Assembly (NCBI GenBank): GCA_913050215.1
Contig: CAJXBG010000001.1
Location: 33,039-97,038 of the forward strand
Source of the DNA: an uncultured Gammaproteobacteria bacterium
Lineage (GTDB): Bacteria; Pseudomonadota; Gammaproteobacteria; Pseudomonadales; Azotimanducaceae
Reading direction: 5' to 3'
DNA length: 64,000 bases
Position numbers and translations under genes: made by a program. Shown here piece by piece: positions 17,694-26,188 of the stretch (within the stretch, counting starts at the first letter, position 1; each line of letters begins with the position of its first letter). Under the pieces are notes generated by a model. The model saw only the letters and a program-made list of their open reading frames with translations, searched no databases and was not told where the DNA came from.

Positions 17694-17786
17694 TTATCGA
17701 ATGAGTTCTGTTTTGCCATACGGAACCAGAAACATATATGCTTGATGTAACTGACTTAGACGGGCCTGTACTTCACGACTCAACAT
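17694..17786 (-). CDS. Possible 30-codon leader ORF
   Basis: An ATG at 17786 with GGTG four bases upstream opens a 30-residue frame rich in Leu, Gln and Arg (LSREVQARLSQLHQAYMF). Its TAA is followed by GG-C and the ATG of the CinA-like fusion gene, so TAAGG could serve as stop and ribosome site at once. It may be a coupled leader peptide or chance. Confidence 0.3.
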   Translation of the reverse strand: MLSREVQARLSQLHQAYMFLVPYGKTELIR

Positions 17787-17970
17787 GTCACCGTATTCTT
17801 ACAGCATCGGCTTGCCGCTGTCTCGCATCATGGGGATAAGAAACGGGTTTACATCACTGTGCTGTTATTTGGTCTGCCGCCACGAGTAAAAATCGGTACA
17901 ATAAACTCAATTTGATCGGTGCCTCGTTTTGATAGAATCAATTCGACTTTCAAGCCAAGAAACTTCCATT

Positions 17971-18561
17971 ATGAACAAGACTTTTAAACTGTACCTGGTG
18001 CTCACAATACTTAGCTGTCTAAGTGGCAAAGTTTTTGGTGCCAGTGAGCCTCCGGTCCAAACCCTTACACCCGAGGAGCTTGAGAACTACCAGTTTGCCT
18101 CTCCACCAGCTGATGATAAGGAAGTTATTAAGCCGTTAAATGTTGGTCAAATGGAAATTATGAATGCCCAACGTCGTTCTGTGCGTGAACTGTTTATTCG
18201 CAAATTGGGTATTTTGTCGCTCAAGGGTGATAAGCGGGACCTGCCGATGCTTCAACAATTGGTCGACAGACGTTTAATTCATGCACGTGAAGTCAAAGAA
18301 TGGCAGGCGATTGGCGTATATTTCGGCGATATTCTTGTCAGAGAATTTGGGTTACATTGGGTTGTATACGAAGATAAACTTGGTAGTAGTAAGGCATTGC
18401 AGTGGCGTTCGACTGAAAACTATGTGTTTCCCGTCACCTTGTTTTCCAAAAGGAACTACTTTAACGAAAAAATTATAATGGAAGACATCTATCGCAAACT
18501 TGAAGGTGAAGTTGAGAGGTTCAAGCGTGCCGCCATGCTTTCACCGGTTAGGAACAAGTAA
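17971..18561 (+). CDS. Secreted protein, probably DUF3806 type
   Basis: 196-residue exported protein. From the ATG at 17971 the N-terminus is a signal peptide (MNKTFKLYLVLTILSCLSG, cleaved near VFG-AS); an upstream TTG at 17929 would spoil it. The mature part has RRSVRELFIRKLGILSLKGDKRD-like helices, then AIGVYFGDILVREFGLHWVVYEDKLG, which resembles the DUF3806 core as I know it, and a C-terminal VFPVTLFSKRN. Function unknown; periplasmic. It precedes an NSS transporter by 56 bp. Confidence 0.7.
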   Translation: MNKTFKLYLVLTILSCLSGKVFGASEPPVQTLTPEELENYQFASPPADDKEVIKPLNVGQMEIMNAQRRSVRELFIRKLGILSLKGDKRDLPMLQQLVDRRLIHAREVKEWQAIGVYFGDILVREFGLHWVVYEDKLGSSKALQWRSTENYVFPVTLFSKRNYFNEKIIMEDIYRKLEGEVERFKRAAMLSPVRNK

Positions 18562-18617
18562 AGAAAGTGTTGGAAAAGTAAAACAAATTCACTCAATAAA
18601 AGAAATTTGGAGTTGCC

Positions 18618-19988
18618 TTGCAAACTGAATCAGTAGGGGTCGGTTGGTCGTCAAGACTTGTGTTTTTAATGGCGGCGGTTGGCGCGTCGGTAGGGCTTGG
18701 AAACATTTGGAAGTTTCCCTATGTGACTGGCGCAAATGGCGGTGGTGCATTTGTCACTGTATATTTTTTGGCTGCTATTCTTGTGGCGATTCCGATTCTA
18801 ATAGCCGAATTAATGATTGGTCGCAGAGGGCGTTTAAGTCCGCCCACGGCGATGGCTAAACTAGCGGCTGCAACTGGTAGCAGTCAGAGTTGGACGATTG
18901 TTGCTTGGTTTGGCGTGATTGCGGGATTTCTGATTCTTTCGTACTACAGCGTGATCGGTGGGTGGATGTTAGCTTACATACCGAAGGCTGTATCAGGCGA
19001 TTTTGCTGGGCTACTGCCGTCGCAGGCTGAAGCGACATTTGCCGCGCTGCTAGCTGATCCGGTCACCCTGACGCTTTGGCATACCGGTTTTATTGGGGGC
19101 ACGACGCTTATTATCGCCCGTGGTGTTGAGGGCGGCATTGAAGCGGCGGTTAAGGTCCTGATGCCGCTCCTATTTCTCATGCTGATAGGTATGATCGTTT
19201 ATGCACTATTGCGCGGCGATATGGCTGCTGCGATTAATTTTATGTTTAGTTCCGATTTCAGTGTGATCACGCCACAGGTGTTGCTGATAGCGGTGGGTCA
19301 AGCCTTCTTTTCTCTTGGCGTGGGTATGGCCATTATGATGACCTATGGCGCTTACCTGTCGAATGATATCTCTCTGCCCCGTTCGGCAATTCTGATCGCC
19401 CTGGCCGACACTGGCGTTGCTATTCTCGCCGGACTTGCAATTTTTCCGCTGGTTTTCGTCAACAATCTTGATCCCACCGATGGTGCAGGTTTGCTGCTTG
19501 TGACGCTGCCGATCGCATTTGGGCAAATGGAAGGAGGGGCGATCCTCGGCACGGTTTTCTTTTCCCTCGTGGTTTTTGCAGCGGTCACTTCAGCGATCGC
19601 GATACTTGAACCTATCGTTTCATTCAGCATTGACAGGTTAAAGATGAGCCGAGTAAAGGCTGCAATGTGCTGGGGTGGTTTCGCATGGCTAGTCGGACTG
19701 GCCAGCGTTTTCTCTTTCAACAGTTTAAGCGAATTCTATCCACTTGCATTTGTGAGTGCATGGGAAACCAAAACCATGTTCGATCTTATCGACCATTTTA
19801 CCGCTAACCTCATGTTGCCGCTGGCCGGGGCGGGGGCAGCGCTTTTCGTTGGGTGGTGCATTCCTTATGATTCGATTAGGGAAGAGCTTGCTGGTACGCC
19901 CACAGTGTTGCTGAAAACATGGATATTTCTCCTGCGTTTTGTCGTGCCAATTAGTCTGTTGTTTCTGGTAGGTGCGGGCATTGTTTGA
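18618..19988 (+). CDS. Sodium-dependent transporter of the NSS family (SLC6-like)
   Basis: 456-residue, ~12-helix sodium symporter of the LeuT/NSS family, importing an amino acid or amine. Seen: SRLVFLMAAVGASVGLGNIWKFPYVTGANGGGAFV, the TM1 signature with unwound sodium/substrate site (given here only as family hallmark), GEFYP-like later loops and FFSLGVGMAIMMTYGAYL (TM6/7). The start is TTG with GGAG at a spacing of five bases. Bacterial members often have 11-12 helices and unknown substrates; no neighbouring enzyme fixes the ligand, though the ornithine-cyclodeaminase homologue converges on it. Confidence 0.92.
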   Translation: MQTESVGVGWSSRLVFLMAAVGASVGLGNIWKFPYVTGANGGGAFVTVYFLAAILVAIPILIAELMIGRRGRLSPPTAMAKLAAATGSSQSWTIVAWFGVIAGFLILSYYSVIGGWMLAYIPKAVSGDFAGLLPSQAEATFAALLADPVTLTLWHTGFIGGTTLIIARGVEGGIEAAVKVLMPLLFLMLIGMIVYALLRGDMAAAINFMFSSDFSVITPQVLLIAVGQAFFSLGVGMAIMMTYGAYLSNDISLPRSAILIALADTGVAILAGLAIFPLVFVNNLDPTDGAGLLLVTLPIAFGQMEGGAILGTVFFSLVVFAAVTSAIAILEPIVSFSIDRLKMSRVKAAMCWGGFAWLVGLASVFSFNSLSEFYPLAFVSAWETKTMFDLIDHFTANLMLPLAGAGAALFVGWCIPYDSIREELAGTPTVLLKTWIFLLRFVVPISLLFLVGAGIV

Positions 19989-20129
19989 TGGGTTCCTGTT
20001 GATAAGAACTCCGAATTATGAGGCGCCTCGACAAAGCTCACGCGTCGTCCACTGCTTTGATCGAAACCGCAAACATCGCGCGCTGGTGAGGCAACTGTTC
20101 TGTCGACAATATCGATAGTAACCAATGAG

Positions 20130-21104
20130 CTAAGTGACGGACTTATATAGCGCGTGCGCTGCAGTGATATCCTGAATGGCATTACCCAAAGATTTGTACA
20201 GGGTAATCTCTGAGCGCGAGGATCTTCCAATCTTGTTGCCAAGATAAACCTCTGCAATATCACCTTTGATCTGGTCAAGCTTGAGTTCACCCTCAGCGAT
20301 GGGTATCGCGATGTCACCTGCTTCCTTGAGCGCCATTTCAGTATCCTCTAAAAAAACTGAAGCACGCTGTATGGTCGCTGTATCAACTTCCCGCATATCA
20401 GGACTGTGTGCACCGACGAGATTGAGATGGCACCCCGGTGCGAGCCACTCGGCATAAATGACAGGGTCGCGGCTGCTAGTCACGGTACAAATAATTTCGG
20501 CGCCCGCAGCAGCGTTTTGTGGTGAGGTTTCAACATCGCATTCAATGCCAAATAGCGCTCGGGTTTCCTTTGCGAGTTGCGAAGCGCTGTTTGAGTTGCG
20601 AGAGTAAATCCTGACGGTCTCGATTGCCCGAACCTGCATCATGGCTTCAATGTGTGATTTTGCCTGTACGCCGGAGCCAATAATGGCCAGGGATTTTGCG
20701 TTCTGCTGCGCAAGGGCCTCGGTAGCGGCAGCACTTGCTGCTGCGGTCCTGATAGCCGTCACCGATGCAGCATCGATAGTTGCCAGTGGTGACCCAGTGT
20801 TTCTATCAAACAATACAATGACGCCCTGTATCACCGGGATATCACTAGAGGTATTTGTCGGGAATAGCGTCAAGATTTTGGTGCCGACAATCTCGGTACT
20901 CGCTGCCGGCATAATAAGTAATTGGTTGTCATTCGCAACTTGAACAAAATTGCGGGCTGGGCAATGTGCGGTTTGTGAATACTGATCAATTTGAGCTTGC
21001 CTCATGATGGCAATACACGCTTCCATGCCCAGCTTCGCATTGACGGTTTCACGATCTATGTTCAGGATACTTCTGTCGCTGGAAATTCCGGAATTAATGG
21101 CCAT
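20130..21104 (-). CDS. Ornithine cyclodeaminase / mu-crystallin family protein
   Basis: 324-residue NAD(P)-dependent enzyme of the OCD/mu-crystallin family (ornithine cyclodeaminase, alanine or ketimine reductase types). Seen: a first half with ARNFVQVANDNQLLIMPA and NTGSPLATIDAASVTAIRTAAASAAATEAL, the Rossmann motif IIGSGVQAKSHIEAM, RIYSRNSNSA, and LVGAHSPDMREVD, the catalytic-Asp region. Which imino acid is formed cannot be told from sequence alone. Confidence 0.9.
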   Translation of the reverse strand: MAINSGISSDRSILNIDRETVNAKLGMEACIAIMRQAQIDQYSQTAHCPARNFVQVANDNQLLIMPAASTEIVGTKILTLFPTNTSSDIPVIQGVIVLFDRNTGSPLATIDAASVTAIRTAAASAAATEALAQQNAKSLAIIGSGVQAKSHIEAMMQVRAIETVRIYSRNSNSASQLAKETRALFGIECDVETSPQNAAAGAEIICTVTSSRDPVIYAEWLAPGCHLNLVGAHSPDMREVDTATIQRASVFLEDTEMALKEAGDIAIPIAEGELKLDQIKGDIAEVYLGNKIGRSSRSEITLYKSLGNAIQDITAAHALYKSVT

Positions 21105-21318
21105 GTCTACACCTTTAAAAATCGTGAAGCGCTAGTAATGCTCTCCGCGCCGTTTAATTTGAAATAAATCAGGGGCTTGGCGAAAACATTTGTTATTTAG
21201 ATTCCCATATTATGCCGATACACGCTAGAATGCCGCCGGCGCTGCATGCAATGACGCAGCTTGGTATTTTCACAAGTTATCACTTGTATTTATAAGTCAT
21301 GAGAAGGGCACAATCAAA

Positions 21319-21492
21319 ATGATTTCGAAAGCGATCTTGGGCACATTAAAGTTTGTATTCGTTGATTCTACGGTCAACATCCTCGGTGATCTGTTTGAGC
21401 AGCCTCTAATCATGTGGGCTTTCATTGGTTGGGGTTGGTTATCAATGTTGGCAATGATCACAGGTTTATTGACGCAAATCCCAAACTTGTAA
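21319..21492 (+). CDS. Small hydrophobic protein, 57 residues
   Basis: ATG at 21319, stop at 21492. The product begins MISKAILGTLKFVFVDST and has one likely membrane span (LIMWAFIGWGWLSMLAMITG). GAAGGG lies 11-15 nt upstream. It fills the space between two leftward genes on the opposite strand and ends 22 bp before a hairpin that covers the neighbouring stop codon. No family recognised; a real small membrane protein is plausible but unproven. Confidence 0.45.
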   Translation: MISKAILGTLKFVFVDSTVNILGDLFEQPLIMWAFIGWGWLSMLAMITGLLTQIPNL

Positions 21493-21514
21493 ATTGTCCA
21501 AACTCAGACACAAA

Positions 21515-21532
21515 AGCCCTATCTATAGGGCT
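21515..21532 (-). terminator. Rho-independent terminator after the LeuB-like gene
   Basis: AGCCCTAT pairs with ATAGGGCT around a 2-nt loop (7 bp with a 4-nt loop is the likelier fold). On the minus strand it is followed by TTTTG, so it should terminate the leftward LeuB-like transcript; it overlaps that gene's stop codon at 21523 and could also close the small rightward ORF. Confidence 0.65.
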
Positions 21533-22629
21533 AATAACGCGTCTAACTTCTCCATCACTTTGTCTCCAAATTCCGCAGTTGAAAGCAATTGCGTTTCTCC
21601 CGTGCCTTTTAGGTCCGCAGTTGTATATCCTGCTTCGAAGACTGACTTCATAGCCTCCCATACAAGTTTCGCCTCGGCACCCATGTTAAAGCTGGTCTCC
21701 AGCATCATCGCGACTGAGCCAATCATGGAATAGGGATTAGCGATGTTCTTACCGGCAATATCGGGGGCGCTACCGTGAGACGGCTCATAATAGGCCTTGT
21801 CGGGTCCAATACAGGCTGAGGGCATCAACCCAAGACTGCCCAGTATGCCACCGCCTTGATCGCTGAGAATATCACCAAACATATTTTCCATAACCATGAC
21901 ATCAAATTGCCCTGGATTCAGGCAGAGGGCCGTTGCAGCAGCATCGACTAGCAGGTGTACGACTTCTACATCGGGATAATCGACTCTAACTTCTTCAAGA
22001 ATTTCATTCCAGAACACGCTGGATTTCAGAACGTTGCTCTTGTGAATATTATGAAGGACCTTTTTCCGTCCTTGAGCCGTTTCGAAACCAATTTTCAGAA
22101 TCTGCCGTACTTGGTCTTCGTCATACTCCAGCACCTCTTTGACGTAACGCTTTCCTGCCTCGTTGACACCGCTTTCTTTCTCGCCGAAATACAGCCCACC
22201 AACAAGTTCCCGAATTAATATGATATCAATACCCTCGGGTATCACTTCCTTCTTCAGCGGAGAAAAATGAGCCATATCTGCACTAAGGTAAATAGGGCGT
22301 ACATTTGCATACGTATTGAATCGAGCCCGCAGGGGTAATATGGCACCGCGTTCTGGCTGCTCGTCAACGGGTATCTTTTGTGATTCCTCATGACTCAGTC
22401 CCACTGGGCCTTTGAGAATGGCATCAGCTGAATCGCAAATGGCTTTGGTTTCTTCAGGGAATGCCTTTCCAGTATCGAAGTAAGCGGCAGCACCAAAGGG
22501 CGCACGGATGAGTTCAAACTCAACGTCTCTGTGCCTTGTTACTGCGTCAAACACCCTGACTGCCTGCGCCATTATCTCGGGTCCAATGGCGTCACCTTCG
22601 AGTATGGCGACCTTATATGCGTTGCTCAT
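21523..22629 (-). CDS. 3-isopropylmalate dehydrogenase-like decarboxylating dehydrogenase
   Basis: 368-residue member of the isopropylmalate/isocitrate/tartrate dehydrogenase family (NAD, Mg2+). Seen: VAILEGDAIGPEIM, the substrate arginine region RARFNTYANVRPIYL, IRELVGGLYFGEKE as in LeuB, FGDILSDQGGGILGSLG and YYEPSHGSAPDIAGKNIANP. Deviations from LeuB: the VDNAAM stretch reads VDAAAT, DKANVL reads HKSNVL, and SDEA reads SDQG. No leuA, leuC or leuD is adjacent, so this may be a paralogue acting on another 2-hydroxy acid such as a malate or tartrate derivative (inference). Confidence 0.85.
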   Translation of the reverse strand: MSNAYKVAILEGDAIGPEIMAQAVRVFDAVTRHRDVEFELIRAPFGAAAYFDTGKAFPEETKAICDSADAILKGPVGLSHEESQKIPVDEQPERGAILPLRARFNTYANVRPIYLSADMAHFSPLKKEVIPEGIDIILIRELVGGLYFGEKESGVNEAGKRYVKEVLEYDEDQVRQILKIGFETAQGRKKVLHNIHKSNVLKSSVFWNEILEEVRVDYPDVEVVHLLVDAAATALCLNPGQFDVMVMENMFGDILSDQGGGILGSLGLMPSACIGPDKAYYEPSHGSAPDIAGKNIANPYSMIGSVAMMLETSFNMGAEAKLVWEAMKSVFEAGYTTADLKGTGETQLLSTAEFGDKVMEKLDALLAL

Positions 22630-22957
22630 AAGCTGTTTCCGTTAACTGGTAAAATTTAAAGCGCGAATTCTATCACGCTCAGGGTGGGTCTTTTCATTAA
22701 AGAATGTCTCGGTTGATATTTAGACAGTCCTGTAGTGACGATACCAATGCTGATCTGTCTTAAACAACGCCACATCTATTTCTCGCAGAAGTTTTTATCT
22801 GCTTTTCATCTGCGAACAGGGTACACAAAACAGTGAAATAATGCCTAAAGCTATTCGCACACTGTGCCATTTTTATGGTGTAAATACTTATCGGTAATCG
22901 GTAATATGCTTCAGTTATTTCGACCAATCAGCTAACAACAACCTCGAGGCAAAATCG
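22630..22957. other. 328-bp divergent intergenic region
   Basis: Separates the LeuB-like gene (leftward) from the DUF952 lipoprotein gene (rightward) and must contain both promoters. I see only a short direct repeat TCGGTAATCGGTAA (22891-22904) and no strong -35/-10 pair or coding frame. Confidence 0.4.
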
Positions 22958-23473
22958 ATGCATGCTCCAAAGCAACTTCTTATCCTGATCTTATTTTCCA
23001 TGTTGCTGGGTTGTACCCCTGGGGATAGTGTACCGTCGAATATTAAGAATACAGATACCCACCTGCAACACCCCTATTTATTCCATCTAGTACAGGCAGA
23101 TCTATGGCAAACAGCGGTTGACAGTGGGGCGGCCTATTTTCCCCCAACGTATCAGCAGGATGGTTTCACCCATGCGACTGCGAACCCCGAGCTTTTGATG
23201 AATGTAGCGAACCATTTTTACTTGGATGTCCCGGGAAAATGGCTTTGTTTGCAAATGACAACAGACAGCCTTGCGGCCGCTGGCACTGAAGTTGTGTTTG
23301 AAGGGACCGCCCCTGTCGGCGACAAACAGCCAAACTTCGAGGGTACAGATAATGAACTCTTCCCTCATATTCTGGGTGGCATTCATCCTAATGCGGTGCT
23401 TGAAGTTCACGAAGTGATCAGATCCTCTAACGGCGCATTCTTATCTGTTAATAATGTCACTCAAGGTGATTGA
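22958..23473 (+). CDS. DUF952 domain lipoprotein
   Basis: 171-residue protein with a lipoprotein signal (LLILILFSMLLGC, lipobox LLGC) followed by a DUF952 domain: LFHLVQADLWQTAVDSGAAYFPP, DGFTHATANPELLMNVANHFY, and ELFPHILGGIHPNAVLEV match the domain's conserved blocks. DUF952 proteins have an ADP-ribosyltransferase-like fold; function is not established. Usually DUF952 is cytoplasmic and ~110 residues, so the lipoprotein form is less common. Confidence 0.82.
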   Translation: MHAPKQLLILILFSMLLGCTPGDSVPSNIKNTDTHLQHPYLFHLVQADLWQTAVDSGAAYFPPTYQQDGFTHATANPELLMNVANHFYLDVPGKWLCLQMTTDSLAAAGTEVVFEGTAPVGDKQPNFEGTDNELFPHILGGIHPNAVLEVHEVIRSSNGAFLSVNNVTQGD

Positions 23474-23570
23474 ATACCTAAGCGTGATTTTAGGTAATGC
23501 CTGACCACGGTGTGAATGAGGGGTGCGCCATACTCGTTTGCAGTTTGAGCGACATTACCTTTGTTGAATC

Positions 23571-23864
23571 TCAGTATTCCGCAAAAATATGATAGAAGTT
23601 GGCACTTGGGGTGTATGCCCGAATGGCAGGTAATGCAGGGTGATCTTTTGCCTTGAGCGCGAACAACTTGAAATCATTCTCTGATTGCCAACTTGCGTAG
23701 TGCAACAAACCTGCGCCTGCTTGAAGCTCATGCAATCGACTCTCAATAAAGCCGGGTTGTTGGCTGAGAAAGTCTCTGATGTAATCATCTATTTGTGTTC
23801 TTGCGGCGGTGTGATTTTCTGAGTTTGTGTTGAAGGTTACAACGACAATAAAATTAGTGCTCAT
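23571..23864 (-). CDS. Antibiotic biosynthesis monooxygenase (ABM) domain protein
   Basis: 97-residue ferredoxin-like dimeric alpha+beta barrel protein. Seen: FIVVVTFNTNSENHTAARTQI, QPGFIESRLHELQAGAGLLHYASWQSENDFK, the hallmark of the ABM family. These proteins oxidise quinones or polyketides without a cofactor or simply bind small molecules. The ATG at 23864 has GGAGA eight bases upstream, better than the in-frame ATG at 23873. A stand-alone gene. Confidence 0.82.
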   Translation of the reverse strand: MSTNFIVVVTFNTNSENHTAARTQIDDYIRDFLSQQPGFIESRLHELQAGAGLLHYASWQSENDFKLFALKAKDHPALPAIRAYTPSANFYHIFAEY

Positions 23865-24060
23865 AGAAACCATCTCCTGAGTATTGGTTTTGATCCATTC
23901 AAATTACGCCTGAATTGTAAAAAACACGGTTGATTTAGGCCGGTCTCGCGAATGCTGTGTCTACAGGATTGTAATTCAAATTGACGAACCGCTGTTTACG
24001 ATTTACTTTAAGGGTAAAAGATGTGGCTTATCAATCTGATTCGGGTCAAATTTCATCGTC

Positions 24061-25224
24061 ATGCGTATCACTAACATTCGAGACATCACTGTTCCGCTGG
24101 AAGGAAATATTTCCAATGCGATCGTAAGCTTCAACGATCACACAGTTTCGCTGGTTGCTGTGGTCAGTGATCAGACAAGAAATGGCAAAGTGGTAGTTGG
24201 ATTCGGTTTTAACTCCATTGGTCGTTACGCGCAATCTGGCATCCTAAGGGATCGCATAATTCCCCGTATATTAAATTGTCCGCCGGAATTGCTGTTAGCA
24301 ACAAATGGTACTGAATTTGATGCCGCGGCTGTCGCCAGTATAGCAATGAAGAATGAAAAACCGGGCGGTCACGGTGACAGAGCTGGCGCCGTTGGTGCAT
24401 TGGAACTTGCAATATGGGACTTGAATGCAAAGCTCGCTGATGAACCCGCGTGGATGACAATAGCTAAAAATTTCAGTCACAGCGTAGAAGCTGATTCAGC
24501 GAAGGTCTACGCAGCGGGCGGCTATTACTATGCTGAGGATTCTGCGAGTCGACTGCGAAAGGAACTTGAAGCTTATCAGGCGCAGGGTTACGGGGCTTTT
24601 AAGATGAAGATCGGCGGCGCGACCCTCACTGAAGATCTTGATCGTATTGATACAGCGCTAATGATCGCTGGTTCAGGCAAAAATCTCGCTGTGGATGCGA
24701 ACGGCAGATTTGATCTGGATTCTGCCCTTGAGTATGGCGAGGCGATAGCCCCGCTCGGCTTACGTTGGTATGAAGAACCAGGTGATCCACTTGACTACAA
24801 ATTAAACCGTGAATTAACACAGTATTACGAAGGTGCGATCGCAACAGGGGAAAACCTGTTCAGTCGAAGAGACATGATCAACCTCGTACAGTTTGGTGGT
24901 ATGCGAAAAGAAAAAGATGTTTTCCAGATGGACGCAGGTTTGAGTTATGGGCTCACAGAATATGTCAGGATGGTACAGGAGCTGGAAAAACTCGGTTTCG
25001 ATCGCAAACAGTGCCACCCCCATGGCGGCCATCTGATTAACCTTCATATCGCAATAGGTCTGGGTCTTGGCGGCTGTGAAGCTTATCCAGGCGTGTTCCA
25101 GCCTTTTGGTGGCTACGCGCCTGAATGTGTACTTGAGGATGGACATGTCTCGCCAACGGATGCTCCGGGTTTTGGACTTGAACAAAAAACCGAGTTAAAA
25201 GATCATTTGTTGGTACTTTCGTAA
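24061..25224 (+). CDS. tarD: D(-)-tartrate dehydratase-like enzyme (enolase superfamily)
   Basis: 387-residue enolase-superfamily acid-sugar dehydratase. It resembles Bradyrhizobium D(-)-tartrate dehydratase throughout (recalled): NEKPGGHGDRAGAVG, VYAAGGYYY, the KMKIGG lysine pair (K181, K183), LAVDANGRFDLD (metal ligand), YEEPGDPLDY, ATGENLFS, and CHPHGGHLINLHIAIGLGL, with H321 as second base, then YPGVFQPFGG. Expected reaction: D-tartrate to oxaloacetate. The next gene is a 2-dehydropantoate reductase-like enzyme 23 bp downstream, plausibly the same operon. The specific substrate is inferred from motif similarity. Confidence 0.85.
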   Translation: MRITNIRDITVPLEGNISNAIVSFNDHTVSLVAVVSDQTRNGKVVVGFGFNSIGRYAQSGILRDRIIPRILNCPPELLLATNGTEFDAAAVASIAMKNEKPGGHGDRAGAVGALELAIWDLNAKLADEPAWMTIAKNFSHSVEADSAKVYAAGGYYYAEDSASRLRKELEAYQAQGYGAFKMKIGGATLTEDLDRIDTALMIAGSGKNLAVDANGRFDLDSALEYGEAIAPLGLRWYEEPGDPLDYKLNRELTQYYEGAIATGENLFSRRDMINLVQFGGMRKEKDVFQMDAGLSYGLTEYVRMVQELEKLGFDRKQCHPHGGHLINLHIAIGLGLGGCEAYPGVFQPFGGYAPECVLEDGHVSPTDAPGFGLEQKTELKDHLLVLS

Positions 25225-25247
25225 AACATCAAAGATGTGGGTGAAAT

Positions 25248-26165
25248 ATGAAAATAGCCGTGCTGGGATGTGGTGCAATGGGTTCTATATATGCTGCATT
25301 GTTGGCTTCATCAGGAAACCAGGTTTTAGTCATTGATACTAATGATGCGCACATTGATGCAATTAATAAGTTCGGCTTGAGGGTGTCCGGGGCAAGTGGT
25401 GACCGCACTGTGCAGATTCCAGCACACAAACGTGTTCCTGTTGATGAGGTCGAACTGTTAGTCGTTGCGGTAAAGGGGGCGCATGTGCAGGCTGCGATTT
25501 CAAGTGCACGTGGTGTCGTCAACGCGCAAACGCTGATACTCACAATTCAAAATGGGCTGGGCAGTTCCGATGCTGTTGCCAGCGTATTAGGCAAGGAAAG
25601 GCTGATCGTAGGCATAGCGCAGGGGTTTGGAGCTTCGCTGCTTAAGCCGGGTCATGCTTATCATAATGATATGAAAGCGATACGTATGGGAGCGTACGGC
25701 GATCTGGATCTAGAGGATGTTAGCAAAGTCGCAACTTGTTTTACGCAGGCCGGGTTTGACGCTGAGTCGGTCGTCGATATTGAAGCAATGCAATGGGAAA
25801 AGCTCATTTGCAATGTGGCTTACAGTGCTTTGTCTGCACTCACAGGCTTTACCGTTGGAGAGATTATGGATGACCCGCAAGTCGGACCGGTGAGCCAACA
25901 AGCGGCAATCGAGGCCTGGGAGATAGCAAAGGCAAAGGGCGTTAACCTTCAGGTCGACGATCCTGTTCAGATGGTCAGGAACTTCGCGGCCAGAATGCCC
26001 CACGCCAAACCATCGGTTTTACTGGATTTAGAAGCTGGGCGGTTAAGTGAGGTTGGCATGATTAATGGCGCGATTCCAATAGAAGCGCAAAAACTTTCGC
26101 TGAGCGCCCCAGTCAATCAAACGCTCACTGCTTTGGTACATTCGCTTGAGCACAGCACGAGATGA
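25248..26165 (+). CDS. 2-dehydropantoate 2-reductase family protein
   Basis: 305-residue ApbA/PanE-family NADP-dependent reductase of a 2-oxo acid. Seen: AVLGCGAMGSIYAALLASSGNQV (nucleotide fold), VVAVKGAHVQAA, TLILTIQNGLGSSDAV, and the C-terminal domain with catalytic Lys near QWEKLICNVAYSALSAL plus KPSVLLDLEAGRLSEVGMINGA. In this context (after a tartrate-dehydratase-like gene, before an MFS carrier) reduction of a hydroxy-oxo acid is as likely as pantothenate synthesis. Confidence 0.88.
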   Translation: MKIAVLGCGAMGSIYAALLASSGNQVLVIDTNDAHIDAINKFGLRVSGASGDRTVQIPAHKRVPVDEVELLVVAVKGAHVQAAISSARGVVNAQTLILTIQNGLGSSDAVASVLGKERLIVGIAQGFGASLLKPGHAYHNDMKAIRMGAYGDLDLEDVSKVATCFTQAGFDAESVVDIEAMQWEKLICNVAYSALSALTGFTVGEIMDDPQVGPVSQQAAIEAWEIAKAKGVNLQVDDPVQMVRNFAARMPHAKPSVLLDLEAGRLSEVGMINGAIPIEAQKLSLSAPVNQTLTALVHSLEHSTR

Positions 26166-26188
26166 CGAGCCCGTGCTGATTTAGCCTG

